A stretch of DNA of 10,122 nt from Kiritimatiellia bacterium. Its GTDB lineage: Bacteria; Verrucomicrobiota; Kiritimatiellia; RFP12; UBA1067. The notes beneath the pieces were generated by a model. The model did not search any database. It was given only the letters and a program-made list of their open reading frames with translations, and had not been told where the DNA came from. The DNA lies in NCBI GenBank assembly GCA_017479035.1, contig JAFVCR010000204.1:1-10122 (forward strand), given 5' to 3'. Each line of letters opens with the position of its first letter. Position 1 is the first letter of the stretch. Positions 1 through 7,074 of this stretch are shown one piece after another. The position numbers and the translations under genes are program-made.

Positions 1-106
1 CCGCGGAGGGTTTGCGGTTTGTAGTTCTTGTTAGCAATGTCAACCCCACTGTGTACTGTGGGGACGCGGGTGTCTCGCCCGCGGAGGATTTGCAGTGTGC
101 AGTTAT
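1..106. repeat. Two degenerate copies of a short GC-rich repeat with hairpins
   Basis: Positions 1-26 and 79-104 match at 22 of 26 bases (CCGCGGAGG-x-TTTGC-x-GT..AGTT), a direct repeat with 78-nt spacing. Between them are two small hairpins: CCCCAC (44-49) with GTGGGG (58-63), and CGCGGG (65-70) with CCCGCG (78-83). The first copy is probably the truncated end of a longer unit starting before the window. The segment looks like an interspersed non-coding repeat; no poly-T follows it on the minus strand, so it is not a standard terminator. Confidence 0.6.
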
Positions 107-150
107 GGATGCGGTGCGACAACTGCACACTGCAAACTGCACACTGCAAA
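89..150. repeat. 16-bp inverted repeat with an extra direct copy
   Basis: TTTGCAGTGTGCAGTT (89-104) is the exact reverse complement of AACTGCACACTGCAAA at 121-136, giving a 16-bp stem with a 16-nt loop. A second identical AACTGCACACTGCAAA lies at 135-150, overlapping the first by 2 nt, so alternative hairpins are possible. It lies 75-135 nt past the stop codon of the last gene. No U-tract follows, so any terminator role would be non-canonical. Confidence 0.7.
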
Positions 151-163
151 CTATTTCGGGGAA

Positions 164-226
164 TCCAAAAATCCGGGATAAGCGTGTCACGCCACCCTCA
201 TCCAAAAATCCGGGGCAAGCGTATCA
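164..226. repeat. 37-nt-period direct repeat covering the last stop codon
   Basis: TCCAAAAATCCGGG at 164-177 recurs at 201-214, and the similarity continues through AAGCGT-x-TCA, ending at 189 and 226 (23 of 26 bases match). The right copy ends in the TGA stop of the GH5-GH2 gene (224-226), so a duplicate of the 3' end including a second TGA lies just downstream. A small inverted repeat, GCGTG-T-CACGC (182-192), lies in the left copy. No intrinsic terminator was recognised in 1-223. Confidence 0.6.
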
Positions 227-3193
227 ATCCGATTTCCCTGTCTCTGCGGCCTTGCGGTAGAAATCCTGCATTACGCGGAAGGCTCGTTTTTTGGTGCCGT
301 CGGGCGCGAAAAGACCTTTGCGGTTCCAGCCGTCCTGGATGCCGGTCAATGCGCGGCGCGGCGAACGGAAATCGGTAAGCACCCACGGGCAAGTTCCGCA
401 AAGCCCCTTCATGCGCTGGAACATCCGCACCTGCGCTTCGTAGATTGCCTCCTGCATTTCTTCCGTCCAGCGTTCATCCTTCGCGCCGTGCCGCCCCGCA
501 AGCGCACCGCCGCCGAACTCGCTTATCACAACAGGCTTCTCCTGCGGCAAATCCCATTCCATGCTGTCGATTTCGCCGGCATTCCTGTACCAGCCGATGT
601 ATTCGTTGAACGCGATGATGTCCACCGCGTCCTGAAGATCGTCGGTAATGCGGTTCACGCCGTCCGCCGTGCAGGAAGCCTCCATCGCCATCGAGACGAG
701 CCGCGTGGAATCGATTGCCATTGCGGCGGCGGCGAGGCGGCGCAGGAAATTTCCGCGCTGCGGCGTGCGGGGCGTTTCGTTTGCGAGCGACCACACGACG
801 ATATTCCCCCTGCGCACGTCGCGCAGAATCATGTCGCGCATCTGCTCTTGGGCAAGGCGATACGTCCTCTCGCCCGTCCAGTCGATTGCCCAGTAGAGAG
901 GAATCTCGCTCCACACCATCAAGCCTTCGCGCTCGCACGCCCGCACGGTCAGTTCGTTGTGCGGATAGTGCGCAAGGCGCACAAAGTTGCATCCTAGTTC
1001 CTTGGCGCGGCGGATGTTTTCCATCGCCTGTGCAAGCGTGGCCACGCGCCCGCCGCCGTTTGCGGCCTCGTCGTGGAAGCACACGCCCTTTAGGAACACC
1101 TCCTTGCCGTTGAGGAGTATCTTGCCATTGGCGCTTTCAATCGTGCTGAAGCCCATCTCGTCCACCGCACAGTCGTCACCTGCGTCGAGGCGCACCTTGT
1201 AGCGGCGCGGCGATTCCGGCGACCACAAATCCAGATGGCAGCCCGCCGCCTGAAGCCGTGCGCAACCCGCCGCGTCCGTCACGCCTTCCATCGCAATGGC
1301 CGCTTCGGGAATTTCAATTTTAACGACCACGCCGGCGACGGGTTTTGCCATGCGCACTTCGGCGTTCAGCGTGGTGCGGTCTTTTGCGAGGCGCACCTGC
1401 CAATGGGCGATATGATTCTCCGGACGCGTCTCGATGCGGACGCTGCGCGTGATGCCGCCGTAGTTCCACCAGTCGAAGTCGAGCGCGGGCACGCCGTCGG
1501 CGCGGCGGCGGTTGTCCACCTTCGCCACGATGAAGTTTTCGCCGTCTTCAAGGAGAGAGGTCACATCGAACTCGAACGGCGAAAATCCCCCTTCGTGCCG
1601 TCCGGCTTTCTTGCCATTGACCCATACGTGCGTTTCGTAGTTCGCGGCATCAAACACCAGGAACGCACGGCTGCCGTCCTCCGTGCGCGTCCACTCGAAA
1701 TCGCGCTCGTACCACACCGCACCTTCGTACCAGAAAAGTTCCTTCTTCTGCGTGTTCCAGTCTCCCGGGACGTGCAGCGTGGGCGCATCGGCGAAGGAAT
1801 ACTCCACAAGATCCGTTTTGTCCTTCGGCTTGCGGTTGCGGGCGAACGAACCTTCCTCCTCGTGATGATAGTTGTAGAAACCCTGCTCCTGCGGATCTAC
1901 TATATAGTGCCATTCGCCGTCGAGCGGCAGGACATCCCGCGTCGTCTTCTGCGGCGCGATGAGCCCCATCGCCGCAATGTATTCGCCGTCCGCCTCGCAC
2001 CGCGCCAAGCGGCAGTTGCGGGCAAACGCATTCAGAGCCTTGCGCAGCACGGCTTCCTTGCCCTTGCGAGCCTTGCGGATTTCGGCGAACGTTGCGCGGG
2101 GTGCCTTGGCGAACGCGACAACCTCGTCCCAGCCCTCCGGCTCGGCGATTTTCACCCATCCACCCTTGCCGCGCATCTTGTATGGCCAGAACGTGTAGCC
2201 CACATTGTGTTTTTCGAGGTTCTCGCGCATCCGGCGGATCCAGTCGTACGTGTTGTGACCCGTCTCGCCCATGTACATCGGCCGGCGGACCTTGTCGCGG
2301 AACGCAAAGAAATCCCCCACTCCCTCCGGCGGACATTGGTAGCGATGGCAGGTGAACATGAGATTTGCGTCGCAGTCCCAATCCTTGAACACGGAGAAAT
2401 TGTTGTTCCATTGCGCCCCGCCGAACATCACGATATGCCGCGCATCGACCTCGCGCACCGCCGCAAGGGCGCGTTTCATCACGCCTTCAAGAAGCGCATT
2501 GAGTTCGTCCTTGTTTTCGAGTTCGTGGGAGATTGGCTCGTTCATCAAGTCGTATCCAAGGATTGCAGGCTCGTCGGCATAGCGTCTTGCGATGTCGCGC
2601 CAAATGCCGCAGAACGTCTCCTGCGCCGCGCCGCTTGTGAAGAGCCACGCGCCGCCGTCGGAGTCGTCTATATTATCACCCGTCTGCCCGCCCGGACAGC
2701 AATGCATGTCAAGGACGATTCGCAGCCCGGCCTCTTTGCACCAATCGACGAGCCTGTCGATGATGGCGAAACCTTCGCCCTTTGCCTCTTCTGTGAAGAG
2801 GCGGTAGTGGAACGGCAGGCGCACCGTGTTCGCGCCCGTTGCCGCGATGAAACGCACGTCCTCGCGCGTGACGTAGTTTTCGCGGAAACGCCGCCAGAAC
2901 GCCGCAGCCTCTTCTGGGCCGATCGCCTGGCGCACCATCATTTCTATCGCCGAGGCGGAAGCTGCGCTCGAACCAAACCCGAACATGTAGCCTTCCGGGT
3001 TGAGCCAGTTGCCGAGGTTCACGCCGCGTATGAAAAACTTTTCTCCCTTCTCGTCCACGATGTCCGTGCCGTCGACGCGCAGGAACGTGTCTTCTCCTTT
3101 CGCCGTCCCTGCCGCCAACGCCGCCGCTGCAACGATTCCCGCCGCCAGCGCACCGAATCTTTTTCCCGCCAGAAACCCTCTGCCGTTTTCCAT
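224..3193 (-). CDS. Secreted two-enzyme fusion: GH5 glycosidase joined to GH2 beta-glucuronidase-like glycosidase
   Basis: A 989-residue exported protein carrying two retaining glycosidases in one chain. Residues 1-33 form a signal peptide (basic start, then an Ala/Gly-rich hydrophobic core). Residues about 36-375 are a GH5 barrel: IRGVNLGNWLNPEGYMF at 55-71, with the usual GH5 residues all present (R125, H164, N218, acid/base E219 in LMNEP, H283, Y285, nucleophile E310 in YMGETG, W336). Residues about 420-590 are the GH2 jelly roll, 590-690 an Ig-like domain, and 690-985 the GH2 barrel with acid/base E806 (LANETP) and nucleophile E892 (SEFGGG). N957-x-K959 in GWNRKGLF aligns with the N-x-K carboxylate-contacting motif of E. 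coli GusA, so a beta-glucuronidase is the best guess for this half. The start at 3193 is supported by GGAGAG at 3198-3203 and by the signal peptide. It is the last gene of the operon, 33 nt after the repeat protein. The GH5 subfamily and its substrate are unknown. Confidence 0.93.
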   Translation of the reverse strand: MENGRGFLAGKRFGALAAGIVAAAALAAGTAKGEDTFLRVDGTDIVDEKGEKFFIRGVNLGNWLNPEGYMFGFGSSAASASAIEMMVRQAIGPEEAAAFWRRFRENYVTREDVRFIAATGANTVRLPFHYRLFTEEAKGEGFAIIDRLVDWCKEAGLRIVLDMHCCPGGQTGDNIDDSDGGAWLFTSGAAQETFCGIWRDIARRYADEPAILGYDLMNEPISHELENKDELNALLEGVMKRALAAVREVDARHIVMFGGAQWNNNFSVFKDWDCDANLMFTCHRYQCPPEGVGDFFAFRDKVRRPMYMGETGHNTYDWIRRMRENLEKHNVGYTFWPYKMRGKGGWVKIAEPEGWDEVVAFAKAPRATFAEIRKARKGKEAVLRKALNAFARNCRLARCEADGEYIAAMGLIAPQKTTRDVLPLDGEWHYIVDPQEQGFYNYHHEEEGSFARNRKPKDKTDLVEYSFADAPTLHVPGDWNTQKKELFWYEGAVWYERDFEWTRTEDGSRAFLVFDAANYETHVWVNGKKAGRHEGGFSPFEFDVTSLLEDGENFIVAKVDNRRRADGVPALDFDWWNYGGITRSVRIETRPENHIAHWQVRLAKDRTTLNAEVRMAKPVAGVVVKIEIPEAAIAMEGVTDAAGCARLQAAGCHLDLWSPESPRRYKVRLDAGDDCAVDEMGFSTIESANGKILLNGKEVFLKGVCFHDEAANGGGRVATLAQAMENIRRAKELGCNFVRLAHYPHNELTVRACEREGLMVWSEIPLYWAIDWTGERTYRLAQEQMRDMILRDVRRGNIVVWSLANETPRTPQRGNFLRRLAAAAMAIDSTRLVSMAMEASCTADGVNRITDDLQDAVDIIAFNEYIGWYRNAGEIDSMEWDLPQEKPVVISEFGGGALAGRHGAKDERWTEEMQEAIYEAQVRMFQRMKGLCGTCPWVLTDFRSPRRALTGIQDGWNRKGLFAPDGTKKRAFRVMQDFYRKAAETGKSD

Positions 3194-3226
3194 TCTGCTC
3201 TCCGATATATTCCTTTATTGCCGCCG

Positions 3227-6200
3227 TCAGCGGATTATGATGACAAAGCCCGAAAGGCCGACTTTCACGGACGAGCCGGTGGATCTTGCTCTGTAGCGTC
3301 CTGGCAGATTCGTGAAGACCACAGTCCCCGCAATCTTCGGCGCGGAGAGAATCGTAATCGACCTTGCATCGAAACTGTCGGGGTCCGCCAACTCGAAAGA
3401 CACTCCGTCGAGGTCGAACGCCTCCATGCCGGAAATCCGCACAAGGTCGCTCGCATCGCCGGAGGCATCCACCACGACCTTGCCCTTGAACGCCGCGCCG
3501 TCGAAATCAAGCGTCCCTACCGTCCCCGCGCCGCCGGGATAAATTCCGTCCGTTGCGATTATCGTGCCGTTCTTCACAGTCCCCGTGCCGACAATCGCTT
3601 TCACTTTCTGCGTGTTGCCGCCGAGGTCGAGAACGCCGCCCTCGAGGCGCACAATCTGATCTTCTGGCAGCGACGTGCCGGCCTGTAGCGCAAGCGTTCC
3701 TTCCCTAACCTCCGTTGCGCAAGCGTAGGTGTTTTCCCCCACAAGCGTGAACGTCCCTTCGCCGGACTTCACGAACGCCGGAACGCTTGCGTAGTCGGCC
3801 GGGATTTGCGCCGCCGTCGTGTCCGTCTGGTTCGTCAGCGCGGCGAATGCACCGTAGGATCGCGTCGAGTAGCCGGATGTATTGATCTCGCCGCCGTTCA
3901 CACCAACGTAAAGTTTCTTGACGTTGTTGAACGCGGGCGTTTCGTTCGAGAGCAACGTCAAACGTCCGCCGTCGAATGCAACGGATGTATCGTCGCGGTT
4001 TGCGGAGGCGGCATAGACTTTCTTCGCCTTCACTTCGCCGCCGCGCATCATCAAAAGCGCCGTCTCGGAATACACGTCGGAGTCGCCGATTTTGTTCCAA
4101 TGCGTGTTGAGCGCGATGCCGTTTGCGTCGGAGGTGTCCACAATCCCCGTGCCGTCCACATACAAATAGCCGTTGCTGTAGTCGCCGACCACAAGCGACT
4201 TGCCGTTGCCGAGGACAATCTTTCCGCCGCTGATGCGGAAAATGCACGTCGCGCCCTGGCGTCTGCCGATGCTGATGTCGCTGTTGGGTTCGTAGATTGT
4301 GCCGCCGGTCATGTTCACTTCGCCCGTGCCGCGCTGGTATGCCGTGGAACCCATCCAAAGGTGTGCGCCGTCGCCGGAAAGGTCGATTAGGGTATCCTCG
4401 CCAGAGATGTTGAGAATGCCGCTATCGATACCGAGGAGTCGCGGCCTGAGCGTCGCGCCGCCCGTGACGGTAAGCGACGACGTTGGCGTGTCCTTGCTCT
4501 GGTAGCCGATATGGATTTCGGGACTGATGCCGACTTCCGCGCCGTCCGTGAAGACCATCTCGCCGTTGCCTTCCGCCTTGAGCCAGCCGCCGCTCGTATC
4601 GGTGAACGTGCCGCCCTTCACAGTTATCTTCCCGGAGCCGGAAACTGCGAAGTCTCCTTTGGAAAGCGTTACTTTAGCGTTATCGAAAAGAACACTCCCG
4701 CTGGACGAAGTGATGCCGTCGTTGGAGACCGAGACGTTTGCGCCGCTCTCGAACTCGATTGCGCCGCCTTGTGCGCGGACGAGCCCCAGCGCAACAGCCG
4801 AGTTCTCTCGGAACGAAAGCGTCCCTCCGCTCGCATAGAGTTGGTTGAACGAAACCGTAGGGGGCATAACAAGGCGCCCCGCGCCATTCTTGCCGAACGT
4901 GCCGTGGTCGGCGGCAAGCGTGCCGTCGGCATTGAAATACGCAAACGTCCCGTCGAGCCATGCGTCGCCCTCCGTGCTGTTGACGTAGAGGTCCAGCGTC
5001 GTGCTTGCGCCGTTGAGGTTTATCGGGTTCAAGAAGTGAATGTCGCTCGTGGCGTAGAGTCCGTTTAGGAGGAATTTGGCGGACGGAATGTTGCCGCCGT
5101 TCGCGCCGAAAGTGATGCGGCGGTCAACGTCGTTGAAGAGCGTCACGTCGGTGGGGACTACCGCGCTGAAACCGGCGGTTGCACCTTCGAGGATAGAAAT
5201 CTCGCCCTCACCATCGCCGATATTCTGCGTCACCTTGCCGCTCAGCGGCGCGAACGACGCGGAATGGTTCACGTCCTCCTGGCAGAGTTGCAGGTTGTCC
5301 GTCTCCGCAATGCCCTGCCCGAAATCCGCCGCAAGGATGCCCTGCGCCACGACGAGTTTCCCGCCAAAATCGTTTTCGCCCGTGAGCGTCAGCGTGTATG
5401 CGCCGGTCTTGGGATTGTAGAGTTCCGTGTCTTCGCCCGAAAGGTCTGATGCGACTGTGACGTGGCCTTCGTCGAGCGAGACGGTGTGTTCGATTTCGCC
5501 CTGCACGGTTTCGAGTTCCCGGAGCGCATCGACCTCCGCTATCGACCAGCCCGCGCCGAGCGAAAGTTTCGCGCCTTCGGCAAGCGTAATCTGCCCAACG
5601 CCGTCCAGCACCGCAATCGGCAGCGCGTCCGGAGCGTAGGCAACGACTTCTCCTTCATTGATGGTAATGATGCCCGGCTTCCACGTATTACCCGTCGCCA
5701 TGCGCAGGATGCCAGAGCCGTTTTTCACGAGACCGCCGCTCGTTGCGCCCTCTGCGGCGAGAAGCGGCTTGCCGAGGGAAATGTCGAGCGCGCCGGTATC
5801 TATTATGATGCCGCCGTCGCCCGCGAAAACTTCGCCGTTGCCCTGGAAGAGATTTCCGTCCTTGGAGTCCACCGTCACCTTGCCTCCGGCGAACGTCAGC
5901 GTGCTGCCCTCGGAAAAGATGAAATTGCGCGTGACGACTTCGCCGCCGCTTGTCACTTCCATGTCTCCGGTTCCGCCACCGGCGTAGTTGTTCGACCACC
6001 AGGGGCCTGCATAGACGTGTCCGTTTTCCGTCACCAGCCTGCCAGTCCCGCCGAGCGTCATCTTGCCGTAGCCTCCGCCGCCCACGCACCAGCTCTTGCC
6101 GTTGCCGAGGACGACTGTGCCGCCCGTCTGATGCCAGTATCCCTTGCCGGTTCCCTCTGCGCCGAGGTAGCCGTCGCCCGTGATTTCAAGCGTGCCGCCT

Positions 6201-6493
6201 GTCATATATACAGTGTTGCCGCCGTCGTCGAAAGCTTTGCCCTGCCCGATTTCCACACTCGCCACCTTCAGGGCATCCCCCTCGCGCAAGGTCAGCGCGT
6301 TGCCATCGTTCAATGCTATCGTATCGCCCTCGTCGGGCAGTTTATGCTGCCAGCCGTTGTTCCACCAGCCCTTCCAGTAGGAGGAAGTCATAGCCTCTTC
6401 GCCCACGCCCTTGTCCCACCACAGCGTATAGCCGCCCGCTTGCGCCATCGCCATCGCCGCACACGCGGCGAGCATCGTCTTCATGGTTTTCAT
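3227..6493 (-). CDS. Large secreted autotransporter-associated beta-strand repeat protein
   Basis: A 1088-residue exported protein of Gly/Thr/Val-rich short beta strands, probably a right-handed beta-solenoid. Residues 1-19 are a signal peptide (MKTMKT..AMAMAQA). Clear repeat signatures of the autotransporter-associated beta-strand type occur at 908-937 (VKSGEGTFTLVGENTY..EGTLAL), with weaker ones near 257-283 and 534-560. A closely similar block, GG-x2-VLGNGKS-x2-VG..GTG-x-V-x-T, appears twice, at about 124-155 and 757-788, which suggests internal duplication. Residues 980-1088 look like a terminal capping module (YPGGAGTVGTLDF onward), ending in GLSGFVIIIR. I see no outer-membrane beta-barrel, no PEP-CTERM tail and no lipobox, so the means of surface retention is unclear. 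The reading frame is open upstream to 6709, but that stretch lies inside the neighbouring gene. The ATG at 6493 has GGGAGG five bases upstream and begins the signal peptide. Likely role, inferred only: adhesion or a surface scaffold for the enzymes encoded alongside. Confidence 0.88.
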   Translation of the reverse strand: MKTMKTMLAACAAMAMAQAGGYTLWWDKGVGEEAMTSSYWKGWWNNGWQHKLPDEGDTIALNDGNALTLREGDALKVASVEIGQGKAFDDGGNTVYMTGGTLEITGDGYLGAEGTGKGYWHQTGGTVVLGNGKSWCVGGGGYGKMTLGGTGRLVTENGHVYAGPWWSNNYAGGGTGDMEVTSGGEVVTRNFIFSEGSTLTFAGGKVTVDSKDGNLFQGNGEVFAGDGGIIIDTGALDISLGKPLLAAEGATSGGLVKNGSGILRMATGNTWKPGIITINEGEVVAYAPDALPIAVLDGVGQITLAEGAKLSLGAGWSIAEVDALRELETVQGEIEHTVSLDEGHVTVASDLSGEDTELYNPKTGAYTLTLTGENDFGGKLVVAQGILAADFGQGIAETDNLQLCQEDVNHSASFAPLSGKVTQNIGDGEGEISILEGATAGFSAVVPTDVTLFNDVDRRITFGANGGNIPSAKFLLNGLYATSDIHFLNPINLNGASTTLDLYVNSTEGDAWLDGTFAYFNADGTLAADHGTFGKNGAGRLVMPPTVSFNQLYASGGTLSFRENSAVALGLVRAQGGAIEFESGANVSVSNDGITSSSGSVLFDNAKVTLSKGDFAVSGSGKITVKGGTFTDTSGGWLKAEGNGEMVFTDGAEVGISPEIHIGYQSKDTPTSSLTVTGGATLRPRLLGIDSGILNISGEDTLIDLSGDGAHLWMGSTAYQRGTGEVNMTGGTIYEPNSDISIGRRQGATCIFRISGGKIVLGNGKSLVVGDYSNGYLYVDGTGIVDTSDANGIALNTHWNKIGDSDVYSETALLMMRGGEVKAKKVYAASANRDDTSVAFDGGRLTLLSNETPAFNNVKKLYVGVNGGEINTSGYSTRSYGAFAALTNQTDTTAAQIPADYASVPAFVKSGEGTFTLVGENTYACATEVREGTLALQAGTSLPEDQIVRLEGGVLDLGGNTQKVKAIVGTGTVKNGTIIATDGIYPGGAGTVGTLDFDGAAFKGKVVVDASGDASDLVRISGMEAFDLDGVSFELADPDSFDARSITILSAPKIAGTVVFTNLPGRYRARSTGSSVKVGLSGFVIIIR

Positions 6494-6498
6494 GCCAG

Positions 6499-6504
6499 CC
6501 TCCC
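6499..6504 (-). promoter_or_regulatory. Ribosome binding site fixing the start of the beta-strand-repeat gene
   Basis: GGGAGG on the minus strand, 5 nt before the ATG at 6493 and filling most of the 11-nt gap after the jelly-roll gene. It decides the start: the frame is open for another 216 nt upstream, but no signal peptide would result from a start there. Confidence 0.75.
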
Positions 6505-7074
6505 TTACTGAAAGATGTATTCTATGTCGTCGAGATAGAACGTCATCTCGTCCGCGCCCACGGTGAACGCAAACGGGGTTTTTATGCGCGTGAGGTCCTG
6601 CCAGTCCAGCGCGATGCGGTAGCGCCGCCATTCCTTCGTGAGCGTGACGTTCCCCGTGCCGCCGCTTCCGGAGTCCTTGAAGCGTTCCCTGCCGCACAAG
6701 CCACCGCAATAGAAGTTGACCTTTTCACCGCCCTTTTCGCCACGCGCCCAGAAAACGAGCGTGTTGGCCTTGGAGAGGTTGTAGCCGCCGTCGCTCTCAC
6801 CCCAGTCGTTCGGCGGATCCTGCCACATGATGCCGCCCCACGAGCCGTACCCCTTGGCGCGGATGCGGATGCAGTGCTTGCCGGAATGAGGGTTCTCTTC
6901 GCACCATTCCTTCACGGCGAAGTTCCCCGGCTTGCCCATGTAGCCGGAGATGCACCACAAATGCGAAACGTCGTCATAGACCTTCACCGGCACGTCGAGG
7001 GGTTCTTTTACCGTCGCCGCCGCGCCGCCGTATGCCGCAAGCATCGCGGCCGCCGCAATCATCGCAAGTTTCAT
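6505..7074 (-). CDS. Small secreted carbohydrate-binding-like jelly-roll protein
   Basis: A 189-residue exported single-domain protein. Residues 1-20 are a signal peptide ending GGAAA. The rest resembles the beta-sandwich carbohydrate-binding modules found attached to glycanases: NPHSGKHCIRIR (61-72), an aromatic stretch GGIMWQDPPNDWG (80-92), GGYNLSKANTLVFWARGEKGGE (96-117), LTKEWRRYRIALDW (145-158), and a terminal strand FYLDDIEYIF (179-188). W84, W91 and W109 could line a glycan-binding face. No catalytic motif is visible, and there is no fused enzyme, which is unusual because such modules are normally appended to a hydrolase. Its ATG overlaps the TGA of the preceding glycosidase gene (ATGA), with AGGAG at 7080-7084 inside that gene, so translation is probably coupled. 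I infer that it helps the co-expressed enzymes bind their polymer. The exact CBM family is not assigned. Confidence 0.8.
   Translation of the reverse strand: MKLAMIAAAAMLAAYGGAAATVKEPLDVPVKVYDDVSHLWCISGYMGKPGNFAVKEWCEENPHSGKHCIRIRAKGYGSWGGIMWQDPPNDWGESDGGYNLSKANTLVFWARGEKGGEKVNFYCGGLCGRERFKDSGSGGTGNVTLTKEWRRYRIALDWQDLTRIKTPFAFTVGADEMTFYLDDIEYIFQ

Noticed and set aside
44..83. Intrinsic terminator for the operon
   Set aside because: Both hairpins lack a following T-run on the minus strand and lie 140 nt or more past the stop codon.
3227..3560. Outer-membrane autotransporter barrel or PEP-CTERM tail at the end of the repeat protein
   Set aside because: There is no barrel of about 250 residues, no terminal aromatic, no PEP motif, and no hydrophobic helix followed by a basic cluster.
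1235..3688. Plus-strand open frame of 817 codons opposite the GH5-GH2 gene and the end of the repeat protein gene
   Set aside because: It is antisense to two well-supported genes, has Arg/His/Ala-rich content typical of a GC-rich shadow frame, and shows no recognisable domain.
5462..6511. Plus-strand open frame of 349 codons
   Set aside because: It is antisense to the beta-strand-repeat gene and has no domain, signal peptide or ribosome binding site that I could support.
6494..6709. N-terminal extension of the repeat protein by 72 residues
   Set aside because: It would overlap most of the preceding gene's 3' end and bury the signal peptide; a good GGGAGG site marks the ATG at 6493.
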